Origin: an uncultured Bacteroidales bacterium
GTDB taxonomy: Bacteria > Bacteroidota > Bacteroidia > Bacteroidales > Muribaculaceae
Direction of reading: 5' to 3'
Length of the DNA stretch: 64,000 bases
Assembly: GCA_902762385.1 (NCBI GenBank)
Contig: CACWNQ010000008.1
Span: 1 to 64,000, forward strand
Part shown: positions 54,118 to 62,537 of the stretch, piece after piece
Numbering within the stretch: the first letter of the stretch is position 1
How the letters are laid out: every line of letters starts with the position of its first letter
Translations under genes and position numbers: made by a program
Notes under the pieces: generated by a model
Told to the model about the DNA's origin: nothing
Database searches by the model: none
Seen by the model: only the letters and a program-made list of their open reading frames with translations

Positions 54118-54349
54118 AATAGAATTTCTCTTTTTTAGGATTATGATTTTTTATCCACTTATCATATTCTTTAAAAGCATCTTCAAGCAGTTCTTCAATA
54201 TTACGAGTCTCTACTTTTCCACCTATGCTTTTTCCCATTATATTTTGTTCCCATCCTTTGAATGATTGATTTGTTTGCGTATTATATTTATCATCTAAAC
54301 CAAGAATATGTCCAAACTCATGAGTTGCAGGGATTTCTCTCAGTCTCAT
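54101..54349 (-). pseudogene. Truncated zincin metallopeptidase toxin fragment
   Basis: An 82-codon frame with the motif HEFGHILGLDDKY (HExxHxxGxxD, a metzincin-type zinc site), followed by GWEQNIMG and VETRNIEELLEDA. This is the tail of metallopeptidase domains found at the C-termini of Rhs and other polymorphic toxins. There is a stop codon two codons before the ATG, and no upstream frame continues a toxin body, so the N-terminal delivery part is missing. It overlaps the membrane-protein gene at its 3' end. AT-rich base composition matches that gene. Confidence 0.6.
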
Positions 54350-54522
54350 TTTTTATTGTATCCATAAGAAAGCAGTATGGCAACTATTTTTTTAGTGGAG
54401 TGCTGCGAAAATGCTTAAAAACTCAATCTACTATTACCCTTAATTCCACAGAAAGTTTAGCAATGTAATATTATTGGATGCATTTATTTCATTGGTTCAC
54501 GAACAGATATTTAATTTGGACC

Positions 54523-57500
54523 CTATGACTGAGGAGCAATGGCGAGGCGGAAACCTATCCAAGCGCTTGAGCCGTTGGTTTTCCATCGGGTTGTCAGTCG
54601 GCAGTCTTTGGCTTCATCATCCCAAGCGCTGCTTCGACACATATTGTTGGTCGTGACATTGGGATGAGTGGGATCGACTTGCGGCTCGGTGGTGTAGTCG
54701 TAGATGTCGTCGAGGCACCACTCGGCAATATTGCCGCACATGTCGTAGATTCCCAGTTCATTGGGAGCCTTGGTTGCTACCTCGTGCAAAACGTCACCAC
54801 TGTTGCCTGCATACCAGGCCACTTCGTCTAGGTTGGCACTGCCAGCATAGAGATAGCCATGGCTCAAGTTGCCACCACGAGCAGCAAACTCCCACTGTGC
54901 CTCGGTGGGCAATGTGAAGTTCAAGCCAGTGAGCTGGCTAAGTCGTTGGGCAAACTCCATGCATTGATCCCAACTCATTCTTCTCACAGGATAGTTGTTT
55001 CCAAGCGTGAATGGCACGGCATCAACTTCCATCACTGCTTTCCAAAGCGCCTCGGTCACCTCGGTTTCGCCAATCCAGTAGTCGGATAGCGTGACCTGAT
55101 GTGCTGGACGCTCCAGGTCGTATGCCTCGGTATCACTATCGGGCGCTCCCATCATGAAGGTGCCGCCGTCAACCTTTATCATGTTGAACCGTACGCCATT
55201 AACCGATATTGTCTTCTTGTCCGAAGGCCCCTCGGCAAGACGGAGACCTGTAGCACGAGTGTGCTCAAATTCCAAGCGGTTGCCACGGAACGAGATGCGG
55301 CAGTAGTCGGGAGAATAATAACTCCAGTTGCCGCCACGTGAGATGCGAGCATCGCCGGTTGCGGGACCGGTGGGGTTGACTTGCGCCTCGGCGGGATACT
55401 GCTCGGCATACCAGTCGCTACACAACTCATCAACGTTGCCAGCCATGTCGTAGAGACCAAGTTCATTTGGCGCCTTAGTGGCAACGGTCTGAGTGCCAAA
55501 ACCTGGCTCGCCAAGCACATGCGACGGGATAATCTGCCAATTCCAAGCCACTTCGTTAACGTTGTTGCTGCCGGGATAGAGATAACCCTGGCTAAGATTT
55601 CCGCCTCGTGCGGCGAACTCCCATTCAGCCTCGGTAGGGAGACGGAAGTTGCGGCCAGTCATCGCATTGAGCTTTGTAAGGAACTCTTGGCACTCATTCC
55701 AGCTCACATTCTCTACTGGATGGTTATATCGATCGGCACGCGTATAGGCGCTTCGATTGTATCCCATCACAAGCTCCCACAGCTCTTGTGTCACCTCGGT
55801 CTGTGCTATCGAGAATGTAGAAACGGTGACCTGATGACGCGGGAACTCATCTTCGATTGCGTTGTTGTCGCCCTCGTTGGCTCCCATCATGAATGTGCCA
55901 CCCTCAACCTCTATCATATTGATGCTGTTAAGTATTCGCTCCGCGTCGAGTGGCTCGGGCTTGGGAGCGAGGACGAGACGCAGACCCATATAGTCGATAA
56001 CATTTTCTTCGACATGCATGCTTCGGTAAGTCACTCGGCACGCTCTGGGGACGTAAGACCACCAACCGCCACGCTGTGGATGATTGAATCCATCCCAACA
56101 ATTACCTTCATAATTGTACAGATAATTGCCGCACCACTCCATCACATTGCCACTCATATCGTAGATGCCAAGCTCGTTGGGAGCCTTAGTCGCCACGTCT
56201 TGAGTCGAGGTGTAGGAGTTATCGTCATACCATGCCACATCGTCGATGTTGTTGCTGCCGGCATATTTGTAGCCCTGGCTCTTGTTGCCACCGCGAGCAG
56301 CATACTCCCACTCTTCCTCGGTGGGCAGGCGGAACTCATAGCCCTCGGGTGCTATGGCAGCGTTGAGCTTGCTGATGAATTCCTGTCCTTCATCCCAAGA
56401 AACACTATTTACTGGCTTGTTGTTGCCACTAAACTGACTCGGATTAGTTGACATTAGAGCGTTCCACAGTGCCTGTGTCACCTCGGTCTCGCCGATGGCA
56501 AACGACGCTACGTCAACGCGGTGGCGAGGTTTCTCGTAGTAGAAAGCCTCGGTGTCATCGTCGGTGGCTCCCATCATATAGGTGCCGCCAGCTACATTAA
56601 TCATATTGAACGACACGCCATTGACGGTAAATGTCTGTTTTGCAGCGGGCACGAGCACAAGGCGTAAGCCGATATTTGCGCCATAGCCGTTGGGGCGATA
56701 GCCAACGCGGTCGGAGATGCGACAGTAATTTGCGGTTTGGCTGTAGTAGCCACCACGACCCACACGGTAAGTGCCGTCATCGGGACCTACAGGATCAACC
56801 TGTGCCTCGCTGGTGTAGTTGGCTTTCCAGTCCTGGCACCACTCCGTGACGTTTCCGCTCATGTCGTAGATGCCTAACTCGTTAGCAGCCTTTTTTCCCA
56901 CTTCGTGAAGTTGGTCATTGCTGTTGGATTGGTACCATGCCACATCGTCGATATTGTTGCTGCCTACATAGTAGTAGCCCCTGCTCTGGTTGCCGCCACG
57001 TGCAGCGAACTCCCACTGTGCCTCGGTGGGCATGGCGAACTCGTAGCCGTTGATGTGTAGCTGGCTGTTAAGAGCCGCTATAAAATTCTGGCAGTCATTC
57101 CAGGTAATGGAATGAACAGGAAACTTGTTGTTGTCGTCATAGAGGCTCGGATTGCTGCCCATAACAGCTGTCCACAACTCCTGAGTGACTTCGGTCTGCC
57201 CTATGGCGAACGATGATACCGTGACTTGATGCTGGGGCTTCTCGTCGGCCTCGGCATAGCTATCGCTGCTGGGAGCACCCATCATGAATGTGCCACCCTC
57301 CACGTCAACCATAGTGAAAGTCACTCCAGTGACAGTGTACTCGGTGGTCTCAGGTATAGGACCAATAAGCAGAATATTATAGACATAGGTGATGTCGGCA
57401 CTGGTGATGTTTCCGTCGCCGTTCACGTCGCCGTTTGCAAGGCTACTGGTATCGTCGTTGAGCAAATAGTTGTAAAGCGCCGTAACGTCGGCCGCAGTCA

Positions 57501-57588
57501 CTGTTCCGTCACCATTCACATCGCCACGCATTGCATAACAGCCAAGCCATGTGGCGACCAGTAAAAATGTAAGTAAAAATTTCTTCAT
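54523..57588 (-). CDS. Secreted protein: N-terminal dockerin plus four tandem FGE-sulfatase domains
   Basis: A 1021-residue exported protein. A signal peptide (1 to about 19) leads straight into a type I dockerin (about 21-74) with loops DVNGDGTVTAAD and DVNGDGNITSAD. Four FGE-sulfatase (formylglycine-generating-enzyme-like) domains follow at about 88-314, 322-541, 556-784 and 794-1018; each repeats GGTFMMGA (GGTYMMGA in the second), TEVTQELW, LPTEAQWEFAARGG, NELGIYDMSGN and a CR..R ending. Of the two active-site cysteines of true FGE only the second is kept, so sulfatase activation is unlikely; the C-type-lectin-like fold may bind ligands. The promoter -7 box is at 57632-57639. It converges on the toxin relic. 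Confidence 0.9.
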   Translation of the reverse strand: MKKFLLTFLLVATWLGCYAMRGDVNGDGTVTAADVTALYNYLLNDDTSSLANGDVNGDGNITSADITYVYNILLIGPIPETTEYTVTGVTFTMVDVEGGTFMMGAPSSDSYAEADEKPQHQVTVSSFAIGQTEVTQELWTAVMGSNPSLYDDNNKFPVHSITWNDCQNFIAALNSQLHINGYEFAMPTEAQWEFAARGGNQSRGYYYVGSNNIDDVAWYQSNSNDQLHEVGKKAANELGIYDMSGNVTEWCQDWKANYTSEAQVDPVGPDDGTYRVGRGGYYSQTANYCRISDRVGYRPNGYGANIGLRLVLVPAAKQTFTVNGVSFNMINVAGGTYMMGATDDDTEAFYYEKPRHRVDVASFAIGETEVTQALWNALMSTNPSQFSGNNKPVNSVSWDEGQEFISKLNAAIAPEGYEFRLPTEEEWEYAARGGNKSQGYKYAGSNNIDDVAWYDDNSYTSTQDVATKAPNELGIYDMSGNVMEWCGNYLYNYEGNCWDGFNHPQRGGWWSYVPRACRVTYRSMHVEENVIDYMGLRLVLAPKPEPLDAERILNSINMIEVEGGTFMMGANEGDNNAIEDEFPRHQVTVSTFSIAQTEVTQELWELVMGYNRSAYTRADRYNHPVENVSWNECQEFLTKLNAMTGRNFRLPTEAEWEFAARGGNLSQGYLYPGSNNVNEVAWNWQIIPSHVLGEPGFGTQTVATKAPNELGLYDMAGNVDELCSDWYAEQYPAEAQVNPTGPATGDARISRGGNWSYYSPDYCRISFRGNRLEFEHTRATGLRLAEGPSDKKTISVNGVRFNMIKVDGGTFMMGAPDSDTEAYDLERPAHQVTLSDYWIGETEVTEALWKAVMEVDAVPFTLGNNYPVRRMSWDQCMEFAQRLSQLTGLNFTLPTEAQWEFAARGGNLSHGYLYAGSANLDEVAWYAGNSGDVLHEVATKAPNELGIYDMCGNIAEWCLDDIYDYTTEPQVDPTHPNVTTNNMCRSSAWDDEAKDCRLTTRWKTNGSSAWIGFRLAIAPQS

Positions 57589-57631
57589 AATGATATATTT
57601 TTGGATGTTTATGTATTAGTTTTCTTTGTTG

Positions 57632-57639
57632 CAAATATA
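57632..57639 (-). promoter_or_regulatory. -7 box of the dockerin-FGE gene
   Basis: Minus-strand TATATTTG; leader about 40 nt. Confidence 0.55.
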
Positions 57640-57789
57640 TAAATAATAATTTAATTATGAAAAATTTTACTTTGATAAACCTTAATATTATTGAAATTTC
57701 TCAAAACATTGCTCTTGTTTCCAAATAATGTTGTAACTTCGTGCAATCTTTGCAAACATAGAGTAAAAACACCAAAAACCATATCACAA

Positions 57790-58920
57790 ATGAAAGAGAA
57801 AATCATCGCTTTATTCATGGAACGCTTCGGCGAGGAGCCAGTGATGTATGCATCGGCTGGACGTATTAACCTTATTGGAGAACACACCGACTATAACGGT
57901 GGATTTGTATTCCCTGGCGCAATCGACAAATGTATAATGGCAGGCATCAAAGAAAACGGTACCGACAAGGTGCGCGTTTATAGTGCCGACCTCGACGCAT
58001 ACACCGAGTTTGGCCTAAACGAAGAGGACAAGCCTGCCGAGCAATGGGCATGCTACGTGTTTGGTGTATGCCGCGAGACCATCAAGCGTGGCGGCACAGT
58101 TAAGGGCTTCGACGCTGTATTTGCCGGCAATGTGCCTCTTGGTGCAGGTCTATCATCATCGGCAGCACTTGAGTCATGCTTCGCCTTCGCTTTGAACGAT
58201 ATGTTCAACGACAACAAAATCGACAAATTCGAACTTGCAAAGATAGGTCAGTCGACCGAGCACAACTACTGCGGTGTGAACTGCGGTATCATGGACCAGT
58301 TTGCTTCGGTTTTCGGCAAGAAAGATCACCTCATGCGCCTCGACTGTCGCTCGCTCGAGCATCAGTACTATCCATTCGACGCAAAGGGCTACAAACTCGT
58401 TCTCATCGACTCTCGCGTAAAGCATGAGCTAGTTGACTCGCCCTACAACAAGCGCCGCGAATCATGCGAACGCGTGGCTGCCACTTTAGGTGTTGAGACC
58501 CTGCGCGACGCATCGATGGAGATGCTTGAAGCCAACCGCGACAAAATCAGCGATGAGGACTACAAGCGCGCCGTGTATGTGATTGGCGAGAAGCAGCGCG
58601 TGCTCGACGTGTGCGACGCTCTGGAGCGTGGCGATTTCGAGACCGTGGGACGTTACATGTATGAGACTCATAACGGCCTAAGCAAAGACTACGAGGTGAG
58701 CTGCGTAGAGCTTGACTACTTGAACGACATCGCCCGCGAGTGTGGCGTTACCGGTTCGCGCATCATGGGTGGTGGCTTCGGCGGCTGCACCATCAACCTC
58801 GTGAAAGATGAGCTTTACGATAAGTTCATTGCTACTGCCTGCGAGAAGTTCAACGAGAAATACGGCCACGAGCCCAAAGTATACGAAGTAATCATCAGCG
58901 ACGGTGCCCGCCGCCTCTAA
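57790..58920 (+). CDS. galK: Galactokinase
   Basis: A 376-residue GHMP kinase that phosphorylates galactose at C1 in the Leloir pathway. The signature GRINLIGEHTDYNGG is at about 24-38, the phosphate-binding loop PLGAGLSSSAALE at about 113-125, and the C-terminal GGGFGGC is present. The frame opens at 57691, but ATG 57790 (MKEKIIALFMERFGEEP) fits the family. An AATCTTTG at 57745-57752 is a near-consensus -7 box. A nucleotidyltransferase gene follows after 36 nt; no galT, galE or transporter is in the window. Confidence 0.96.
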   Translation: MKEKIIALFMERFGEEPVMYASAGRINLIGEHTDYNGGFVFPGAIDKCIMAGIKENGTDKVRVYSADLDAYTEFGLNEEDKPAEQWACYVFGVCRETIKRGGTVKGFDAVFAGNVPLGAGLSSSAALESCFAFALNDMFNDNKIDKFELAKIGQSTEHNYCGVNCGIMDQFASVFGKKDHLMRLDCRSLEHQYYPFDAKGYKLVLIDSRVKHELVDSPYNKRRESCERVAATLGVETLRDASMEMLEANRDKISDEDYKRAVYVIGEKQRVLDVCDALERGDFETVGRYMYETHNGLSKDYEVSCVELDYLNDIARECGVTGSRIMGGGFGGCTINLVKDELYDKFIATACEKFNEKYGHEPKVYEVIISDGARRL

Positions 58921-58922
58921 TA

Positions 58923-58950
58923 TCTGATTTCTGACATCTGATAACTGACA
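58923..58950. repeat. Four tandem heptamers between galK and the nucleotidyltransferase gene
   Basis: TCTGATT, TCTGACA, TCTGATA, ACTGACA in register, filling most of the 36-nt gap. Confidence 0.8.
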
Positions 58951-58956
58951 AATTAT

Positions 58957-59859
58957 ATGAAACCAACATTATTTGTTCTTGCTGCTGGAATGGGAAGCCG
59001 CTACGGTGGTCTCAAGCAGCTCGATGGTCTAGGACCTCATGGCGAGACCATCATGGACTATTCAATCTACGATGCCATCCAGAGTGGATTTGGCAAAGTG
59101 GTGTTTGTTATTCGCAAAGACTTTGAGCAGGAGTTCCGTGAGAAAATTCTCTCAAAATATGAGAGCAAGATTCCCACCGAGGTAGTGTTCCAATCGACCG
59201 ACGCACTTCCCGAGGGATTCACCTGCCCCGAAGACCGCACCAAGCCCTGGGGCACCAACCATGCTGTGCTCATGGGCAAGGACGTGATTAAAGAGCCGTT
59301 TGCCGTAATCAACAGCGACGACTTCTATGGTCGCAATTCATTTGAGGTGCTGGCTAAAGCTCTAAGCAATTTGCCCGACGACTCTCACGACCGCTATTTC
59401 ATGGTGGGCTTCAACGTGGGCAACACAATGAGCGAGAGCGGCACAGTGTCACGTGGTGTGTGCGAGACCGAGAACGGCTTGCTCAAGAGCGTAGTGGAAC
59501 GCACCAAGATAGGTTACGACGAGAACCACGACATCATATTTACCGAGGGCGACCTAGTGGAGAAACTCGAGCCAACCACTCCCGTTTCGATGAACTTCTG
59601 GGGCTTTACCCCCGACTATTTCGTGCATAGCGAGAAATCTTTTGTAAACTTCCTTAACCACAGCATCAACGTGCCCAAGAGCGAGTTCTTCATCCCCATC
59701 GTGGTAAGCGAGCTCGTCGAGAGTGGCCAGTCAACCGTTGAAGTGCTCCGCACCGACTCAAAATGGTTTGGCGTGACTTACAGCGAAGACCGTCCGGCAG
59801 TAGTTGAGAAGTTTGCCGAGTTGCATCGCCAGGGAATTTATCCCGAGAAGATGTTCTAA
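58957..59859 (+). CDS. Sugar-phosphate nucleotidyltransferase-like protein
   Basis: A 300-residue protein with the NTP-transferase signature LAAGMGSRYGGLKQLD at residues 8-23 and a metal-site strand VINSDDFYG. The remainder (SGTVSRGVCE, MNFWGFTPDYF, SKWFGVTYSEDRPAVVEKF) is characteristic of a Bacteroidales family usually annotated only as nucleotidyltransferase. By position after galK it could activate a sugar 1-phosphate such as galactose 1-phosphate, but the substrate is not shown by the sequence. A Fur-family gene follows after 9 nt. Confidence 0.8.
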   Translation: MKPTLFVLAAGMGSRYGGLKQLDGLGPHGETIMDYSIYDAIQSGFGKVVFVIRKDFEQEFREKILSKYESKIPTEVVFQSTDALPEGFTCPEDRTKPWGTNHAVLMGKDVIKEPFAVINSDDFYGRNSFEVLAKALSNLPDDSHDRYFMVGFNVGNTMSESGTVSRGVCETENGLLKSVVERTKIGYDENHDIIFTEGDLVEKLEPTTPVSMNFWGFTPDYFVHSEKSFVNFLNHSINVPKSEFFIPIVVSELVESGQSTVEVLRTDSKWFGVTYSEDRPAVVEKFAELHRQGIYPEKMF

Positions 59860-59868
59860 ACGAGACTC

Positions 59869-60390
59869 ATGCGTAGCAAGAAGGCAAAAGAGCCGCAAGG
59901 CGATGAGGCGATTGTCGAGGCGTTCAACGAGTACCTATCGGCGAACAACAAGCGCAAGACACCCGAGAGATATCGCATTCTCGACAAGGTGCTAGCGTTC
60001 CCTAAATTGTTCACTATCGAGGACTTAAAGCTCGCTATGAACGACGACAAGTTCCCTGTGAGCACCTCTACATTATATTATACTGTCGACTTGCTGGTCG
60101 ATGCCAACATCTTGCGAAGCATCAACACCGGAAACCAAGCTCTAGCATTTGAGCGTGTCGACCAGGTAAAGAGCATTCACCTCAAGTGTGAGGTGTGTGG
60201 CAAGACGAAACTGGTTAAGGACCCTAATTTCATGGCCTACATGAACGCTCGTCGATTTGCTGCTTTCACTACTAGGTACTATAACCTCACAGTGTATGGA
60301 ACATGCAACGACTGCGCACGACGACTCAAGCGAGAGCAACGCGAAAAGAATATTAACGCAATAAAACAAATTAAAGAATCAACTAAATAA
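59869..60390 (+). CDS. Fur family transcriptional regulator
   Basis: A 173-residue winged-helix regulator. The DNA-binding part (about 30-90) contains TPERYRILDKV and STSTLYYTVDLLVDANILR. Two CxxC pairs, C107/C110 (CEVC) and C146/C149 (CNDC), form the structural zinc site. The lysine/arginine-rich ends (MRSKKAKEPQ and RRLKREQREK) are longer than in classic Fur. The sensed signal (iron, zinc, peroxide) cannot be told. It is 9 nt after the nucleotidyltransferase gene and 35 nt before the DUF1015 gene, likely in one transcript. Confidence 0.88.
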   Translation: MRSKKAKEPQGDEAIVEAFNEYLSANNKRKTPERYRILDKVLAFPKLFTIEDLKLAMNDDKFPVSTSTLYYTVDLLVDANILRSINTGNQALAFERVDQVKSIHLKCEVCGKTKLVKDPNFMAYMNARRFAAFTTRYYNLTVYGTCNDCARRLKREQREKNINAIKQIKESTK

Positions 60391-60425
60391 CTTTCTTTTT
60401 TTACACAATTAACTAGAAAAAAATC

Positions 60426-61670
60426 ATGGCAAATGTAAAACCTTTCAAGGGGTTACGTCCCCCAAAAGAGTTAGTAGAAAAAGTGGCTTCTAAGCCTTAT
60501 GATGTTCTCTCAAGCGAAGAGGCAAGAGCCGAAGCTGGTGACAATGAAATGTCGCTCTATCACATCATCAAGCCCGAAATCGACTTCAACGACGGCACTA
60601 CCGAGCACGACCCTCAAGTCTATGACAAGGCGGTTGAGAACTTCAAGAAGTTCCAGGCCAACGGATGGCTGGTACAGGACCCCAAGGAAATGTACTACAT
60701 CTATGCTCAGACTATGGACGGACGCACTCAATATGGTATCGTAGTTGCTGCCAACTACATGGACTACATTGAAGGACGCATCAAGAAGCACGAGCTCACT
60801 CGTCGTGAGAAGGAAGAGGACCGCATGAAACACATTCGCGTTAACAACGCCAATGTTGAGCCAGTATTCCTCTCGTTCCCAACCAACGAGCCTCTCGAAG
60901 CAATCATTGCACAGGTTGCAAAGGGCGAGCCCGAGTATGATTTCGTTAGCGAGGATGGCATTGGTCACACCTTCTGGTGCATCACCGACGATGCTATCAA
61001 TGAGCAAATCACCAAGGAGTTCGAGAAGATTCCTTACCTCTACATCGCCGACGGTCACCACCGTACAGCTGCCGCTGCTCACATCGGTGAGGAGAAGGCA
61101 CAGGCCGACCCCAACCACACCGGCAAAGAGGAGTATAACTACCTCCTGGCAGTTTGCTTCCCCGAGTCACACCTTAAGGTGATGGACTACAACCGCGTGG
61201 TTATGGACCTCAACGGCAACACACCCGAGGAGTTCCTTGCTAAGGTTGGAGAGCATTTCGACATCGAGTGCAAGGGAACCGAGGAGTATCGTCCCAACCG
61301 TCTGCACAACTTCTCGCTCTACCTCGAGGGTAAGTGGTACTCACTCACTGCCAAGGAAGGCACCTACGACGATAATGATCCTATTGGCGTGCTCGACGTG
61401 AAGATTTCTTCCGACTACATCCTGCGCGACATCCTCGGCATCATGGACTTGCGCACCGACAAGCGCATCGACTTCGTTGGTGGCATCCGTGGTCTTGGCG
61501 AGCTCAAGAAGCGTGTCGACAGCGGCGAGATGAAGATGGCCCTGGCTCTTTATCCAGTTACCATGCGTCAAATCATCAACATTGCCGATACCGGCAATAT
61601 CATGCCTCCTAAGGCTACATGGTTTGAACCTAAACTGCGCTCAGGACTCATCATCCACAAGCTTGATTAA
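60426..61670 (+). CDS. DUF1015 family protein
   Basis: A 414-residue cytosolic protein of the DUF1015 family, recognised by the start VKPFKGLRPPKEL, ASKPYDVLSSEEA, the block HIRVNNANVEPVFL and the central IADGHHRTAAAAH. Members occur near serine biosynthesis genes in many bacteria and their biochemistry is not settled. Here it ends the galK/NTase/Fur run and is followed by a strong terminator. Confidence 0.92.
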   Translation: MANVKPFKGLRPPKELVEKVASKPYDVLSSEEARAEAGDNEMSLYHIIKPEIDFNDGTTEHDPQVYDKAVENFKKFQANGWLVQDPKEMYYIYAQTMDGRTQYGIVVAANYMDYIEGRIKKHELTRREKEEDRMKHIRVNNANVEPVFLSFPTNEPLEAIIAQVAKGEPEYDFVSEDGIGHTFWCITDDAINEQITKEFEKIPYLYIADGHHRTAAAAHIGEEKAQADPNHTGKEEYNYLLAVCFPESHLKVMDYNRVVMDLNGNTPEEFLAKVGEHFDIECKGTEEYRPNRLHNFSLYLEGKWYSLTAKEGTYDDNDPIGVLDVKISSDYILRDILGIMDLRTDKRIDFVGGIRGLGELKKRVDSGEMKMALALYPVTMRQIINIADTGNIMPPKATWFEPKLRSGLIIHKLD

Positions 61671-61689
61671 TAACACACATTAAACTATC

Positions 61690-61729
61690 AGTGGCGACAA
61701 CACAAGAGTTTTGTCGCCACTCTTTTTTT
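61690..61729 (+). terminator. Terminator of the galK-DUF1015 run
   Basis: A perfect 11-bp stem AGTGGCGACAA/TTGTCGCCACT (61690-61721) followed by seven T. Confidence 0.92.
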
Positions 61730-61741
61730 ATGGTAAAAGCA

Positions 61742-61772
61742 CAAAAAAGGATGTGACACGTGACACATCCTT
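61742..61772 (-). terminator. Terminator of the small exported protein gene
   Basis: AAGGATGTG/CACATCCTT stem (61747-61772) with a minus-strand T-run; nearly the same hairpin as at 4752-4785. Confidence 0.88.
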
Positions 61773-61802
61773 TAATTTTCTAGTAACATTACATAAGGTT
61801 TT

Positions 61803-62330
61803 TCAAGCGCAGGGCCCCTCGTTGATATAGAAGGTGTTGCCCTTTTGCATTATGAACCAATGGTCACTGCGTCGCTCCCATACGTTCTCAATTATGCCCC
61901 AGTCATACATATCCTTGCGCGATAGGCGGTAGCCGCTCTTCTTGAGAAGAGAGATGAATGCCTGAGTACCTCTCTTGGAAAGGAATGTTACCGACATGTC
62001 GTAGCACAGCCCCACACCGGCCCCTATCTCCACGTAGCTAGCGTAGCCATTATTTACAGTAGCCTTGGCCGACTTCACATCACCTGAGCGTGACACAGTA
62101 ACAGTGCACCCCTTGGCATAAACGATGTTGAAACCTATCTCGCGGTTGTAATGACCCACCTTGCTGTAACCGATTTTTTTAAGCATAGCTTCGGCGTCAT
62201 CAGAGTTAGAACTTTCCACCTTTTCCCATGCTTGGTGGAAAATAAATGGTGTCATCCCTGATTGTAGGGTCTGCGCGCTTGCCAGCAATGGCAACAGCAT
62301 GCAAGCAATTAGTAAAAGGTTCTTTTTCAT
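61803..62330 (-). CDS. Small exported protein of unknown function
   Basis: A 175-residue protein with a clear signal peptide (MKKNLLLIACMLLPLLASAQ). The mature part is mixed alpha/beta with the words GHYNREIGFNIVYAKGCTVTV and VGLCYDMSVTFLSKRG, and three cysteines. I do not recognise the family. It has its own -7 box (62372-62379) and terminator, so it is monocistronic. Confidence 0.75.
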   Translation of the reverse strand: MKKNLLLIACMLLPLLASAQTLQSGMTPFIFHQAWEKVESSNSDDAEAMLKKIGYSKVGHYNREIGFNIVYAKGCTVTVSRSGDVKSAKATVNNGYASYVEIGAGVGLCYDMSVTFLSKRGTQAFISLLKKSGYRLSRKDMYDWGIIENVWERRSDHWFIMQKGNTFYINEGPCA

Positions 62331-62371
62331 AATTATTTATTATTGAATATTGAGGTTTTGTATATTGACTG

Positions 62372-62379
62372 CAAATATA
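62372..62379 (-). promoter_or_regulatory. -7 box of the small exported protein gene
   Basis: Minus-strand TATATTTG, about 40 nt before the ATG. Confidence 0.55.
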
Positions 62380-62466
62380 TAGAATATTCTTAAGACATCA
62401 AAAAACAATGGGCTGACATTTATTCAAACTCTACACTTCAAGTTTTAGTTACTTCCTATATTTGAA

Positions 62467-62498
62467 TTTGAAATATTAATAAATAATGTTTATCTTTG
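62467..62498 (+). promoter_or_regulatory. Promoter of the AGCS symporter gene
   Basis: TTTG at 62467-62470, 20 nt, TATCTTTG at 62491-62498. Confidence 0.85.
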
Positions 62499-62537
62499 CG
62501 CTGCATTAACTAAATAATCAACATAAATCTTTAATTA

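Noticed and set aside
54523-57588. True formylglycine-generating enzyme (sulfatase activator)
   Set aside because: In all four domains only one of the two active-site cysteines aligns, and no sulfatase gene is nearby.
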